Positions 8,874 to 18,816 of a stretch of DNA of 24,129 nucleotides are shown one piece after another. This stretch comes from an uncultured Blautia sp. (GTDB taxonomy: Bacteria > Bacillota > Clostridia > Lachnospirales > Lachnospiraceae). Location: contig CAAFRY010000276.1 in assembly GCA_900765525.1 (NCBI GenBank), forward strand, positions 1-24,129. The letters run 5' to 3'. A model generated the notes under the pieces. It was not told the DNA's origin and ran no database searches. It saw only the letters and a list, made by a program, of their open reading frames with translations. The first letter of the stretch is position 1. Each line of letters starts with the position of its first letter. A program made the translations under genes and the position numbers.

Positions 8874-9287
8874 TTATTTTTTCGGTCTCTTGGCACCGTA
8901 TTTAGAACGAGCCTGACGTCTGTTAGCAACGCCTGCTGTATCCAATGTACCACGGATAATATGGTATCTGGTACCTGGTAAGTCCTTAACCCTTCCGCCA
9001 CGGATAAGAACAACGCTGTGCTCCTGTAAGTTGTGGCCTTCTCCCGGAATGTAGCTTGTTACTTCGATTCCGTTGGAAAGACGAACTCTGGCGATTTTTC
9101 TAAGAGCTGAGTTAGGCTTCTTAGGGGTAGCAGTTTTAACAGCTGTACAAACACCTCTCTTCTGTGGAGAAGACATATCGGATGTCTTTTTCTGTAAAGA
9201 GTTGTAGCTCTTCTGAAGTGCAGGTGCTGTAGACTTTTTCACTGTAGTCTGGCGTCCTTTTCTTACTAACTGGTTAAATGTTGGCAT
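8874..9287 (-). CDS. rpsL: 30S ribosomal protein S12
   Basis: S12 lines the decoding centre and is central to tRNA selection accuracy. The 137-residue protein begins [13 protein letters not shown] and carries the Firmicutes-type insert before SSPQKRGVC, then [22 protein letters not shown] and RVKDLPG. The lysines of PKKPNS and RVKDLPG that change in streptomycin-resistant mutants are wild type, so nothing suggests target-based resistance. The start is ATG at 9287 behind GGAGGTG; a GTG at 9314 would add nine non-homologous residues. It is the first gene of the str operon, behind a consensus promoter and a structured leader, and is followed by an unusually long 218-nt gap before rpsG. Confidence 0.99.
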   Translation of the reverse strand: MPTFNQLVRKGRQTTVKKSTAPALQKSYNSLQKKTSDMSSPQKRGVCTAVKTATPKKPNSALRKIARVRLSNGIEVTSYIPGEGHNLQEHSVVLIRGGRVKDLPGTRYHIIRGTLDTAGVANRRQARSKYGAKRPKK

Positions 9288-9316
9288 TCCTTTCACCTCC
9301 TGTAAAATTTGCACGG

Positions 9317-9370
9317 CCTTCTATTTATATAGAAGGAATAGTGGCTGCCAGTCATTCATATCTTATGAAT
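9317..9370 (-). promoter_or_regulatory. Two hairpins in the str operon leader
   Basis: In the roughly 125-nt leader before rpsL, ATTCATA/TATGAAT (9364-9370 and 9354-9360, loop of 3) and CCTTCTAT/ATAGAAGG (9329-9336 and 9317-9324, loop of 4) are both perfect stems. The second ends 16 nt upstream of the GGAGGTG ribosome site. They may affect message stability or translation. No known riboswitch class is recognisable. Confidence 0.55.
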
Positions 9371-9420
9371 CAACCTTTTTTGCACACAAAAAAACCTGCG
9401 GTTCTTATGCACGCTCCCTC

Positions 9421-9449
9421 ATTATATCCACGAAAAAATTCCGTGTCAA
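9421..9449 (-). promoter_or_regulatory. str operon promoter (rpsL-rpsG-fusA)
   Basis: A perfect TTGACA (9444-9449), a 17-bp spacer and a perfect TATAAT (9421-9426) give a consensus sigma-A promoter pointing at rpsL. It lies just after the nagZ-like gene stop (9470), so the str operon does not depend on upstream transcription. Confidence 0.93.
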
Positions 9450-9469
9450 GGATTTTTTTCAAAAATTTC

Positions 9470-10825
9470 TCATTCTGTCCCAAACTGGGCTGTTTTTGCC
9501 TTTAAAATGCGTAAAACCCCTTCATTAAGCCTTTCTTCGGATACCACGCCCTCTCTGACTCCTGTTAGAATTCCCTGGTATGCCTCCTCAAAATTTTCCG
9601 GCATAAGAAGCATATCAGCTCCTGCGTTAAACGCTTCCACTGCTGCCTGAGCAGAGCTGTAGACCTGGGAAATAGCTCCCATATTCATAGCATCTGTAAT
9701 CACAATGCCCTCATAGCCCATATCTTCTTTTAAGAGTCCGTTAATAAGAACAGAAGACAGAGAAGCCGGTGTATCTCCGGCCTCCGAAGCAGGCACAGAT
9801 ATATGAGATACCATGATAAAATCTATTTTGCCTTCCACAGCTTTCTGAAATGGCACCAATTCCTGTTCCTTTAGCTGTTCAATGGTTTTGTCCGTATAAG
9901 CATAACCTTCATGCGTATCTCCTTTGGTGCCCCCATGCCCCGGAAAATGCTTAACACAAGGAGCAATTCCACTGTCCTTAAATCCCCTTGCTGCTTCCAT
10001 GGCCATATTTCCCACAAGCTCTCCGTCCGTACCAAAAGAACGGTTTCCAATCACCTTATTCTCCGGATTCGTAATAACATCTGCATCCGGAGCAAAGTCC
10101 ATATTAAATCCCAGTTCCTTTAAATATGACCCTATGGCATTTCCGGCCTGGTAGGCTTTTGCTATATCTCCGCTGTCTCCGATTTCCCGCATACTGGTAT
10201 AACGAGGCACAGAAAAGTTGGAATTCTGTCCTACCCTGGCCACTGTTCCTCCTTCTTCGTCAACACCCAAATACACTGGGATTTTCATCACTTCCTTAGA
10301 ATACTCCCAGGTATTTTTCAACATTTCTTCTGTCTGCCGGGGATTGAGAATGTTCTTCGAAAAATATACCAGTCCTCCTACCGGGTATTTGGCCAAAGCC
10401 TGCTTCGTAGCATCCCCCGCTGCCGTGGCAGTCTCCACTCCGGTAATGGCCTCTGGCGTAACAAAGAAAATCTGGGCAGCCTTTTCCTCCAGACTCATAC
10501 CGGCAAGAATAGCCTCCGGGTTTGTTCCTGCCCTTTCTCCGGTTTCCTCAGGCTGTGCTTCAGCCTCCTGGCCTGATGTTTGACTATCTGTTTCTGTATC
10601 GTCTCCCCCATGCCGCTCTGCATCAACAGAATTTTTTGTTTCTGCACTGCTTTCTCTTTCTTGTTCCTGCTGTCTTTGACTTGTCTCCCCACCGGAGGCA
10701 GCCGTTTCTCTGCCAGCCAATATTTCCTCTTTAAAGCTTTTCAGCTTTAATACTCCCAAAACAGCGCTCAGAAGGAGAATCATAATGGCCATTATAATAT
10801 ACACATTCCGAATACTTTTTTTCAT
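9470..10825 (-). CDS. nagZ: Membrane-anchored GH3 beta-N-acetylhexosaminidase, NagZ type
   Basis: The 451-residue protein has an N-terminal signal anchor (hydrophobic residues 8-27, no lipobox Cys), then a long low-complexity linker rich in Glu, Gln, Ser and Thr (about 35-100), then one GH3 catalytic barrel (about 101-450). The NagZ signature is complete: VDEEGG (188-193), KHFPGHGGTKGDTH (292-305, with the catalytic Asp303/His305 dyad) and nucleophile Asp378 in ITDAMNM. Enzymes of this type remove N-acetylglucosamine from muropeptides in cell-wall turnover; the anchor predicts action outside the membrane. It lies between rpoC and rpsL, 72 nt after rpoC across a terminator. The ATG has GAGGAA 7 nt upstream. 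No promoter of its own is convincing, so read-through from rpoC is likely. Activity is secure by family; the physiological role is inferred. Confidence 0.9.
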   Translation of the reverse strand: MKKSIRNVYIIMAIMILLLSAVLGVLKLKSFKEEILAGRETAASGGETSQRQQEQERESSAETKNSVDAERHGGDDTETDSQTSGQEAEAQPEETGERAGTNPEAILAGMSLEEKAAQIFFVTPEAITGVETATAAGDATKQALAKYPVGGLVYFSKNILNPRQTEEMLKNTWEYSKEVMKIPVYLGVDEEGGTVARVGQNSNFSVPRYTSMREIGDSGDIAKAYQAGNAIGSYLKELGFNMDFAPDADVITNPENKVIGNRSFGTDGELVGNMAMEAARGFKDSGIAPCVKHFPGHGGTKGDTHEGYAYTDKTIEQLKEQELVPFQKAVEGKIDFIMVSHISVPASEAGDTPASLSSVLINGLLKEDMGYEGIVITDAMNMGAISQVYSSAQAAVEAFNAGADMLLMPENFEEAYQGILTGVREGVVSEERLNEGVLRILKAKTAQFGTE

Positions 10826-10844
10826 AAAAATTCCTCGATATTAT

Positions 10845-10888
10845 AACAAAAAACCGCTTCAGAATTTCTTCTTCTGCGGTTTTTTGTT
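10845..10888 (-). terminator. Bidirectional intrinsic terminator after rpoC
   Basis: AACAAAAAACCGC (10845-10857) pairs perfectly with 10876-10888, and CAGAA/TTCTG extends the stem inward across a small bulge. Six T follow the GC part on both strands. It lies 10 nt after the rpoC stop and separates rpoBC from the nagZ-type gene, probably allowing partial read-through. Confidence 0.85.
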
Positions 10889-10897
10889 TTTCGTTTC

Positions 10898-13800
10898 TTA
10901 TTCTTCTTCTATCAGTTCTGCTTCTTCCTCTTCTTCAGAGGCCTCAATCTCTTCTTCCTCTAATAAGCTTTCATCCAGAATTTCAGTTTCTTCCTCTTCC
11001 GGCATCAGTTCTTCTTCCTCGTCAAAATCCAGCTCTTCTTTGTCCGTATCCAGCTTGATGTTTGCATATTTCTTCATACCGGTTCCTGCTGGAATCAGCT
11101 TACCGATGATTACGTTTTCTTTCAGACCGATAAGCGGGTCAATCTTGCCCTTGATAGCAGCCTCTGTCAGTACCTTTGTGGTTTCCTGGAAAGATGCAGC
11201 GGACAGGAAGGAATTGGTTGCAAGGGAAGCTTTTGTAATACCCAGCATTACCTGCTTTCCTTCTGCAAGCTCTTTGCCTTCGGCAGCCAGCTTCTCGTTC
11301 TCTTCCTCGAAATCCAGAACATCTACCAGAGTACCCGGCAGGAAGTCTGTATCTCCGTTGTTCTCCACCCGAATCTTCTTCAGCATCTGGCGTACAATAA
11401 CCTCAATGTGCTTATCATTGATTTCTACACCCTGGAGACGGTAAACTCTCTGTACCTCCCGGAGCATATAATCCTGTACAGCCCGGACACCTTTGATTCT
11501 CAAAATATCGTGAGGATTTACGGAACCTTCTGTCAGCTCATCACCGGCCTCCAGATAATCTCCATCCTGAATCTTAATACGGGAACCATAAGGAATCAGG
11601 TAGGTTTTGGATTCTCCGTTTTCGTTGTCTGTAACAACAATCTCACGCTTCTTCTTGGTATCCTTTAAGGTAGCAACACCTTTAATCTCTGTGATGATAG
11701 CAAGACCCTTTGGTTTTCTGGCCTCGAAAAGCTCCTCTACACGGGGAAGACCCTGTGTAATGTCGCCGCCGGCTACACCGCCGGTATGGAAGGTACGCAT
11801 GGTAAGCTGTGTACCCGGCTCACCGATGGACTGAGCGGCAATGATACCGATGGATTCACCCACCTGTACCGGCTCGCCGGTAGCCATGTTTGCACCGTAG
11901 CACTTAGCACACACACCAATCTTACACTTACAGGTAAGAATTGTACGAATCTTCACGGCTGTATAAGGTTTGCCATCCTCTTTTACCCCTTCCTGCACCA
12001 CTTTTGCGGCACGTTTCGGAGTAATCATGTGATTTGCCTTCACAATCACATTTCCATTTTTATCTTTAATTGTCTCGCAAGAGAAACGTCCTGTAATACG
12101 TTCCTGAAGACTTTCAATCTCTTCTTTTCCGTCGGCAAAAGCCTTTACCCACATACCCGGAATCTCATCCTTACCGTCGCAGCAGTCTACTTCCCGGACA
12201 ATCAAATCCTGGGAAACATCTACCAGACGTCTTGTCAGGTAACCGGAGTCAGCGGTACGCAGAGCCGTATCGGACAGACCTTTACGGGCACCGTGAGCGG
12301 ACATGAAGTACTCCAATACGTCCAGACCTTCACGGAAATTAGACTTAATAGGAAGCTCAATGGTGTGACCTGTTGTATCTGCCATCAAACCACGCATACC
12401 GGCCAGCTGCTTAATCTGCTTATCAGAACCACGGGCACCGGAGTCGGCCATCATAAAGATGTTATTGTACTTGTCCAGACCATCCAACAGTGCCTTAGTA
12501 AGGGCATCGTCAGTCTTCTTCCAGGTATCCACAACCTCTTTGTAACGCTCTTCCTCTGTAATAAGACCACGCTTGAAGTTCTTGGTAATCAAGTCAACCG
12601 TATCCTGGGCCTGCTGAATCATTTCAGGCTTCTGAGGCGGCACAGTCATGTCGGAAATGGAAACCGTCATGGCTGCTCTTGTGGAGTATTTATATCCCAT
12701 GGCCTTAATATGGTCCAGAACCTCTGCAGTCTTGGTTGCGCCGTGGGTGTTGATAACCTTTTCCAGAATCTTCTTCAACTGTTTCTTTCCAACCAGGAAG
12801 TCAACCTCAGGAAGAAGCTCATTTCCGGGGATGCTTCTGTCTACAAATCCCAAATCCTGAGGAAGGATTTCGTTAAACAGAAGACGTCCCAAAGTGGACT
12901 GCACAATTCCCTTAGCTACAGTTCCGTCTGCCATGGCCTTTTCCACGTGAACGTTAATCTTGGTCTGCAGAGTAATTACCTGGTTTTCATATGCAAGGAT
13001 AGCCTCATTTACGCTCTTAAAGGTTTTTCCCTCACCTTTATTTCCCGGTCTTTCCTGAGTCAGATAATAAACACCCAAAACCATATCCTGAGAAGGAACG
13101 GCCACAGGGCCTCCGTCTGAAGGCTTCAGCAGGTTATTGGGAGACAGAAGCAGGAAGCGGCATTCTGCCTGAGCTTCCACGGAAAGCGGAAGGTGAACAG
13201 CCATCTGGTCACCGTCAAAGTCAGCGTTGAAAGCCGTACATACCAACGGATGCAGCTTGATTGCCTTACCCTCTACCAGGATAGGCTCAAAGGCCTGGAT
13301 ACCCAGTCTGTGAAGGGTAGGAGCTCGGTTCAGCATAACCGGATGCTCTTTAATTACATCTTCCAGAACATCCCACACTGCAGGCTCCAGCTTCTCTACC
13401 ATCTTCTTGGCGTTTTTAATATTGTGAGCCGTACCGTTAGATACCAGCTCTTTCATAACAAAAGGCTTAAACAGCTCGATAGCCATCTCCTTAGGAAGAC
13501 CGCACTGGTAAATCTTCAGCTCAGGTCCTACTACGATAACAGAACGTCCGGAATAGTCAACACGCTTACCCAGCAGGTTCTGACGGAAACGTCCGGATTT
13601 ACCTTTCAGCATATCGGACAGAGATTTAAGAGCTCTGTTACCCGGGCCGGTTACCGGACGGCCACGGCGGCCGTTATCAATCAGGGCGTCCACAGCCTCC
13701 TGGAGCATTCTCTTCTCGTTGCGTACAATAATGTCCGGCGCACCCAGCTCCAGCAGTCTTTTCAAACGGTTATTTCTATTGATAATTCTTCTGTATAAAT

Positions 13801-14593
13801 CATTTAAGTCGGAGGTAGCAAAACGTCCGCCGTCCAGCTGTACCATTGGACGTAAATCCGGAGGAATTACCGGAACCACAGTCATAATCATCCACTCCGG
13901 ACGATTTCCGGATTCACGGAATGCTTCCACTACTTCCAGACGTTTTACGATACGGGCTCTTTTCTGTCCTGTGGAATCCTTCAGACCTGCCTTCAGCTCC
14001 TTAGATTCTCTTTCCAGGTCAATGGCCTCCAGAAGCTCTTTGATAGCCTCTGCTCCCATACCTACCTTGAAGGCTTCCTCGCCGTATTTCTCTCTGGCAT
14101 CCTGGTATTCCTTCTCTGTAAGTACCTGCTTATACTGCAAATCTGTTGTGCCTGCATCCAGTACGATATAGTTGGCGAAATACAGTACCTTCTCCAAAGT
14201 TCTTGGAGAAAGGTCCAGTATCAGTCCCATTCTGGAAGGAATTCCTTTAAAATACCAGATATGGGAAACAGGAGCCGCCAGCTCAATATGTCCCATGCGC
14301 TCCCTGCGGACAGAGGACTTGGTAACTTCCACGCCGCACCTGTCGCAGATTACGCCTTTATAACGGATTTTCTTATACTTGCCGCAGTGGCACTCCCAGT
14401 CCTTGCTGGGTCCGAAAATCCTCTCGCAGAAAAGGCCGTCCTTTTCTGGTTTTAAGGTTCTATAATTTATGGTTTCGGGTTTTTTCACTTCACCGTGAGA
14501 CCATTCCCGGATTTTATCCGGGGACGCCAGCCCGATTTTAATGGCATCAAAGGTCATCGGCTGATATACCTCTTTGTTTGCTGTTTCTGGCAT
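10898..14593 (-). CDS. rpoC: DNA-directed RNA polymerase subunit beta-prime
   Basis: The largest subunit of RNA polymerase carries the catalytic magnesium site. The 1231-residue protein shows the N-terminal zinc ribbon (Cys68, Cys70, Cys83, Cys86), the catalytic NADFDGD (456-462), the second zinc site (Cys804 or 805, Cys888, Cys895, Cys898) and the bridge/trigger region around [18 protein letters not shown] (922-939). It is the Firmicutes length and lacks the large proteobacterial inserts. The last 51 residues are an acidic tail with 31 Asp/Glu. The ATG has AAAGGAG 6 nt upstream, 14 nt after the rpoB stop, so the pair is one operon. A terminator follows directly. Confidence 0.99.
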   Translation of the reverse strand: MPETANKEVYQPMTFDAIKIGLASPDKIREWSHGEVKKPETINYRTLKPEKDGLFCERIFGPSKDWECHCGKYKKIRYKGVICDRCGVEVTKSSVRRERMGHIELAAPVSHIWYFKGIPSRMGLILDLSPRTLEKVLYFANYIVLDAGTTDLQYKQVLTEKEYQDAREKYGEEAFKVGMGAEAIKELLEAIDLERESKELKAGLKDSTGQKRARIVKRLEVVEAFRESGNRPEWMIMTVVPVIPPDLRPMVQLDGGRFATSDLNDLYRRIINRNNRLKRLLELGAPDIIVRNEKRMLQEAVDALIDNGRRGRPVTGPGNRALKSLSDMLKGKSGRFRQNLLGKRVDYSGRSVIVVGPELKIYQCGLPKEMAIELFKPFVMKELVSNGTAHNIKNAKKMVEKLEPAVWDVLEDVIKEHPVMLNRAPTLHRLGIQAFEPILVEGKAIKLHPLVCTAFNADFDGDQMAVHLPLSVEAQAECRFLLLSPNNLLKPSDGGPVAVPSQDMVLGVYYLTQERPGNKGEGKTFKSVNEAILAYENQVITLQTKINVHVEKAMADGTVAKGIVQSTLGRLLFNEILPQDLGFVDRSIPGNELLPEVDFLVGKKQLKKILEKVINTHGATKTAEVLDHIKAMGYKYSTRAAMTVSISDMTVPPQKPEMIQQAQDTVDLITKNFKRGLITEEERYKEVVDTWKKTDDALTKALLDGLDKYNNIFMMADSGARGSDKQIKQLAGMRGLMADTTGHTIELPIKSNFREGLDVLEYFMSAHGARKGLSDTALRTADSGYLTRRLVDVSQDLIVREVDCCDGKDEIPGMWVKAFADGKEEIESLQERITGRFSCETIKDKNGNVIVKANHMITPKRAAKVVQEGVKEDGKPYTAVKIRTILTCKCKIGVCAKCYGANMATGEPVQVGESIGIIAAQSIGEPGTQLTMRTFHTGGVAGGDITQGLPRVEELFEARKPKGLAIITEIKGVATLKDTKKKREIVVTDNENGESKTYLIPYGSRIKIQDGDYLEAGDELTEGSVNPHDILRIKGVRAVQDYMLREVQRVYRLQGVEINDKHIEVIVRQMLKKIRVENNGDTDFLPGTLVDVLDFEEENEKLAAEGKELAEGKQVMLGITKASLATNSFLSAASFQETTKVLTEAAIKGKIDPLIGLKENVIIGKLIPAGTGMKKYANIKLDTDKEELDFDEEEELMPEEEETEILDESLLEEEEIEASEEEEEAELIEEE

Positions 14594-14607
14594 TGTGGAC
14601 TCCTTTC

Positions 14608-17600
14608 CTATTCCTCTTCTTCAAGAGTGTCATCTAAACCTAAGAATACATCATCCTCTTCTTCCGGTTCTTCCTCAACATCCACCAACTCTTCTCCCTC
14701 AAATTCCTGTTTGGAGAAACCGTGGCGGCCATAGTCCTCTTCATCCCTTCCTCTGGAATCGCCTTCAATGATGTGGCGCATGTCCGTATCGCCGTAGTCG
14801 ATATTTTCCATGATTTCCACTTCTGTCATATCGTCTCTCAGAACTCTTACGTCCAATCCAAGGGACTGAAGCTCTTTTAAGAGAACCTTGAAGGACTCCG
14901 GAATACCAGGCTCCGGAATGTTGTCGCCTTTGATAATGGCTTCATAAGTCTTCACACGTCCAATCACATCGTCAGACTTCACCGTCAGAATTTCCTGGAG
15001 GGTGTAGGAAGCGCCATATGCTTCCAGAGCCCAAACCTCCATCTCTCCGAAGCGCTGTCCGCCGAACTGGGCTTTACCACCCAGAGGCTGCTGTGTAACC
15101 AGAGAGTATGGGCCTGTAGAACGTGCGTGAATCTTATCGTCTACCAGGTGGTGCAGCTTCAGATAATGCATGTGTCCGATGGTTACCGGGCTATCGAAAT
15201 ATTCGCCGGTACGTCCGTCTCTCAGTCTTACCTTACCGTCTCTGGAAATAGGAACACCCTTCCACAGCTCTCTGTGAGCCTTGTTTTCATCCAAAAACTG
15301 CATAACCTCAGGTCTTAACGTATCCTGATATTTTGCACGGAACTCTTCAAAATCTTCCGTATTTACATAATCATTTGCCAGCTCCAGTGTATCCTGGATG
15401 TCTGTCTCGTTAGCGCCGTCAAATACCGGAGTTGCAATATTGAATCCCAGGGCTTTGGCCGCAAGGCTCAAATGGATTTCCAGCACCTGTCCGATATTCA
15501 TACGAGAAGGTACGCCTAAGGGGTTCAATACGATGTCCAGAGGACGTCCGTTAGGCAGGAAAGGCATATCCTCCACAGGAAGCACTCTGGAAACAACACC
15601 CTTGTTTCCGTGACGGCCGGCCATCTTATCACCTACAGAAATCTTTCTCTTCTGGGCAATATAGATACGCACTGCCTCATTTACGCCCGGAGACAGCTCA
15701 TCGCCGTTTTCCCTGGTAAATACTTTGGCGTCTACAATAATACCATACTCGCCGTGAGGTACCTTTAAGGAAGTATCTCTTACCTCTCTGGCCTTCTCAC
15801 CGAAAATCGCTCTCAGCAGTCTTTCCTCTGCGGTTAGCTCTGTCTCTCCCTTAGGAGTAACCTTACCAACCAGAATATCTCCTGCCCGGACTTCTGCACC
15901 GATGCGGATGATACCTCTTTCATCCAAATCTTTTAACGCATCATCGCCCACACCCGGAACGTCTCTTGTAATCTCTTCCGGTCCCAGCTTGGTATCTCTG
16001 GCTTCTGCTTCATATTCTTCAATATGGACAGATGTATAAACATCATCCATAACCAGTCTTTCACTTAAAAGAACAGCATCCTCGTAGTTGTAGCCTTCCC
16101 AGGTCATAAATCCAATCAATGGGTTTTTACCTAAAGCCAGCTCTCCGTTAGAGGTAGACGGACCGTCTGCAATTACCTGACCTGCTTCCACATGCTCACC
16201 TTTAAACACAATAGGTCTCTGGTTATAGCAGTTGCTTTGGTTACTTCGCATGAACTTGGTCAGATGATATTCACTTCTGGTTCCGTCGTCATTCTTAATC
16301 ACAATTTCCTTGGAAGCTGCACACTCTACAGTACCTGCCTTTTTAGCCAGCACGCATACACCGGAGTCCACTGCTGCCTTAGCTTCCATACCTGTTCCCA
16401 CAACCGGGGCCTCTGTAGTCAGAAGAGGCACGGCCTGACGCTGCATGTTGGAACCCATAAGGGCACGGTTAGCATCGTCGTTCTGCAGGAAAGGAATCAA
16501 TGCGGTAGCCACAGAGAACACCATCTTAGGAGACACGTCCATGTAATCAAACATATGACGCTCGTACTCCTGTGTCTCTTCTCTGTAACGACCGGATACA
16601 TTCTTATGAACAAAATGTCCTTCTGCATCCAGCGGCTCGTTAGCCTGAGCCACATGGTAATTATCTTCCTCGTCGGCAGTCATATATACTACTTCATCGG
16701 TAACTCTTGGATTCTTGGGGTCTGACTTATCAATCTTTCTGTAAGGAGCCTCTACAAATCCATATTCGTTAATTCTGGCATAGGAAGCCAGAGAGTTAAT
16801 CAGACCGATGTTAGGACCTTCAGGAGTCTCGATAGGACACATTCTGCCGTAATGGGAGTAATGTACGTCTCGAACCTCGAATCCTGCACGGTCTCTGGAC
16901 AAACCGCCGGGTCCCAATGCAGACAGACGTCTCTTGTGGGTCAGCTCACCCAGAGGGTTGTTCTGGTCCATGAACTGAGACAGCTGGGAGGAACCGAAGA
17001 ATTCCTTCACTGCCGCTGTTACCGGCTTAATGTTAATCAGAGACTGGGGAGAAATTCCCTCTAAGTCCTGAGTTGTCATTCTCTCACGAACCACTCTTTC
17101 CAGTCTGGAAAGACCGATTCTGTACTGGTTCTGAAGCAGCTCGCCTACAGAACGGATACGTCTGTTGCCCAGGTGGTCAATATCATCGTCTGTTCCCAGG
17201 CCGTACTCTAAATGCATATTGTAGTTAATAGAAGCCAGAATATCCTCCTTAGTAATGTGCTTCGGAATCAATTCATGAATTTCCTGATGGATGGCTTCCT
17301 TAATATCTTCTATATCCTGGTTCTCTTCCAGAATTTTCGCAAGAACAGGGTAATATACTAACTCTGTAACATTTAACTGCTTTAATTCCTCTTCGCTTAA
17401 ATCTACAAAGTTCCGGATGTCTACCGCCATGCTGGAAAGCACCTTGATATTGCGCTCCTCTGCCTGAATCCAGACATATGGCACCGCAGCATTCTGGATT
17501 TTGTCCGCCAGGGCTTTATCCACAACGGTACCGGCTTCGGCCATAATCTCTCCTGTTGTTACGTCCACGACTTCCTCGGCAAGCTTATGTCCCGCAATAC

Positions 17601-18462
17601 GGTTACGAAGGAGTAATTTCTTATTAAATTTATAACGTCCCACTTTCGCCAGGTCGTAACGGCGTGGGTCAAAGAACATGCTGGTAATCAGGCTCTCTGC
17701 GCTTTCCACGGCCAGGGGCTCACCCGGACGAATTTTCTTATACAGCTCCAACAGACCTTCCTGGTAGTTCTCGGAAGTATCCTTTGTGAAGCTGGCTAAT
17801 ATCTTTGGTTCTTCGCCAAACAAATCTAAGATTTCTGCATTGGTGCCGATTCCCAGGGCACGAATCAAAACAGTGATAGGGACTTTTCTGGTTCTGTCTA
17901 CACGTACATAGAATACGTCATTGGAGTCTGTTTCGTATTCCAGCCAGGCACCCCTGTTAGGGATAACGGTACAGGAATACAGGGTCTTACCCAGTTTATC
18001 ATGTGCAATCGCATAGTAGATACCCGGTGAGCGGACAAGCTGGCTTACAATAACACGCTCAGCTCCGTTAATCACAAAGGTACCTGTCTCTGTCATCAAC
18101 GGTAAATCTCCCATGAAGATTTCATGTGTGGTGATTTCGCCGTTTTCCTTATTGTGCAGTCTCACCTTTACCTTTAAAGGTGCAGCGTAAGTGGCATCTC
18201 TCTCTTTACATTCTTCGATGGAATACTTTCTCTCTTCCTCACACAAAGTAAAGCCAATAAATTCCAAGCTTAATTTACCGCTGTAGTCAGCGATAGGAGA
18301 TATATCTTCAAATACTTCATTTAAGCCTTCGTCCAGGAACCACTGGTAGGAATCTTTCTGAACCTCAATCAGGTTCGGCATCTCCAGAACCTCTTTCTGG
18401 CGCTGGTATGTCATTCGCATACTCTTACCATTAGTTACGGAACGGATTCTGTTTTTCTCCAT
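14608..18462 (-). CDS. rpoB: DNA-directed RNA polymerase subunit beta
   Basis: The 1284-residue beta subunit forms the other half of the polymerase cleft and binds rifampicin. The rifampicin pocket (about 491-520, [20 protein letters not shown] followed by [10 protein letters not shown]) carries wild-type Asp499, His509 and Ser514, so no resistance is suggested. Other visible blocks are [42 protein letters not shown] and [15 protein letters not shown]. The final 32 residues hold 19 Asp/Glu, a tail parallel to that of beta-prime. The ATG follows AGGGGTGA. It starts a two-gene operon with its own promoter; the usual neighbours rplJ and rplL are not upstream. Confidence 0.99.
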   Translation of the reverse strand: MEKNRIRSVTNGKSMRMTYQRQKEVLEMPNLIEVQKDSYQWFLDEGLNEVFEDISPIADYSGKLSLEFIGFTLCEEERKYSIEECKERDATYAAPLKVKVRLHNKENGEITTHEIFMGDLPLMTETGTFVINGAERVIVSQLVRSPGIYYAIAHDKLGKTLYSCTVIPNRGAWLEYETDSNDVFYVRVDRTRKVPITVLIRALGIGTNAEILDLFGEEPKILASFTKDTSENYQEGLLELYKKIRPGEPLAVESAESLITSMFFDPRRYDLAKVGRYKFNKKLLLRNRIAGHKLAEEVVDVTTGEIMAEAGTVVDKALADKIQNAAVPYVWIQAEERNIKVLSSMAVDIRNFVDLSEEELKQLNVTELVYYPVLAKILEENQDIEDIKEAIHQEIHELIPKHITKEDILASINYNMHLEYGLGTDDDIDHLGNRRIRSVGELLQNQYRIGLSRLERVVRERMTTQDLEGISPQSLINIKPVTAAVKEFFGSSQLSQFMDQNNPLGELTHKRRLSALGPGGLSRDRAGFEVRDVHYSHYGRMCPIETPEGPNIGLINSLASYARINEYGFVEAPYRKIDKSDPKNPRVTDEVVYMTADEEDNYHVAQANEPLDAEGHFVHKNVSGRYREETQEYERHMFDYMDVSPKMVFSVATALIPFLQNDDANRALMGSNMQRQAVPLLTTEAPVVGTGMEAKAAVDSGVCVLAKKAGTVECAASKEIVIKNDDGTRSEYHLTKFMRSNQSNCYNQRPIVFKGEHVEAGQVIADGPSTSNGELALGKNPLIGFMTWEGYNYEDAVLLSERLVMDDVYTSVHIEEYEAEARDTKLGPEEITRDVPGVGDDALKDLDERGIIRIGAEVRAGDILVGKVTPKGETELTAEERLLRAIFGEKAREVRDTSLKVPHGEYGIIVDAKVFTRENGDELSPGVNEAVRIYIAQKRKISVGDKMAGRHGNKGVVSRVLPVEDMPFLPNGRPLDIVLNPLGVPSRMNIGQVLEIHLSLAAKALGFNIATPVFDGANETDIQDTLELANDYVNTEDFEEFRAKYQDTLRPEVMQFLDENKAHRELWKGVPISRDGKVRLRDGRTGEYFDSPVTIGHMHYLKLHHLVDDKIHARSTGPYSLVTQQPLGGKAQFGGQRFGEMEVWALEAYGASYTLQEILTVKSDDVIGRVKTYEAIIKGDNIPEPGIPESFKVLLKELQSLGLDVRVLRDDMTEVEIMENIDYGDTDMRHIIEGDSRGRDEEDYGRHGFSKQEFEGEELVDVEEEPEEEDDVFLGLDDTLEEEE

Positions 18463-18495
18463 TGACGTTTCACCCCTTGTATGTTTTAATTTATT

Positions 18496-18532
18496 TATGC
18501 GGAAGTCTTCTTTTTACAGACTTCCAGGCATA
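18496..18532 (-). promoter_or_regulatory. Bulged stem-loop in the rpoB leader
   Basis: In the transcript, TATGC-CT-GGAAGTCT (18532 down to 18518) pairs with AGACTTCC-GCATA (18508 down to 18496). This is a 13-bp stem with a two-base CT bulge and a 9-nt loop rich in A. It ends about 34 nt before the rpoB ATG and just upstream of the ribosome site. No U-run follows. It resembles a protein-binding mRNA leader, but I cannot match it to a known class. Confidence 0.6.
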
Positions 18533-18556
18533 AGTTGCCATAATAGTGCATTTCTC

Positions 18557-18585
18557 ACTATATCACGTTTTGTCAAGCATGTCAA
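18557..18585 (-). promoter_or_regulatory. rpoBC promoter
   Basis: TTGACA (18580-18585), a 17-bp spacer and TATAGT (18557-18562) give a near-consensus sigma-A promoter. A second TTGACA at 18571-18576 lies inside the spacer but has no -10 at a suitable distance. The predicted leader is roughly 90 nt and includes the bulged stem-loop. Confidence 0.88.
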
Positions 18586-18724
18586 CAACTATTTTTACAT
18601 ATTTTTTCCAATTATTTTTCCCAAATACAAAACTCCCAAATCGAAAAGAATGCCCGTACTGCTGCCGGACGGACAGATTTCCTTTATTTGGAAGGATAAC
18701 CGGAAAACAGCTTATCATACAACA

Positions 18725-18758
18725 GGCTCCGGGAAATGATTGTTCACTTCCCGGAGCC
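18725..18758 (-). terminator. Probable terminator of pgi
   Basis: GGCTCCGGGAA (18725-18735) pairs perfectly with 18748-18758 over a 12-nt loop. This strong GC-rich stem stands about 58 nt after the pgi stop. Its downstream side (TGTTGTATG on the minus strand) is only moderately T-rich, so termination may be incomplete. Confidence 0.7.
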
Positions 18759-18816
18759 TTAGATTGTTCATATAACGTTACTGCAGAAAAATCCTCTCCT
18801 CAGTATACTGACAGAT

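Larger units (their letters stand above)
18463..18816. other. 354-bp intergenic region between pgi and rpoB
   Basis: No credible gene is seen. It contains the hairpin after pgi (18725-18758), the rpoB promoter (18557-18585) and the rpoB leader stem-loop (18496-18532). The stretch 18600-18720 is AT-rich apart from an imperfect CTGCCGGACGGACAG palindrome near 18660 and shows nothing I can assign. The plus-strand reading frames here lack ribosome sites. Confidence 0.7.

Noticed and set aside
10840..10845. Perfect TATAAT just upstream of the nagZ-type gene
   Set aside because: The -35 position is poor, and a start 7 bp downstream would remove the ribosome site, giving an almost leaderless message. 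It probably reflects AT-rich terminator DNA.
11786..13120. A 444-residue plus-strand open frame, and other long plus-strand frames at 1072-2325, 6385-7470 and 3415-4266
   Set aside because: Each lies wholly or almost wholly opposite a well-supported conserved gene. They have no ribosome site and show no recognisable protein motif. They are antisense shadows of rpoC, the LacI genes, fusA and the alpha-galactosidase gene.
16902..16991. Possible rifampicin resistance in rpoB and streptomycin resistance in rpsL
   Set aside because: The key positions (Asp499, His509, Ser514 in beta; the lysines of PKKPNS and RVKDLPG in S12) all carry wild-type residues.
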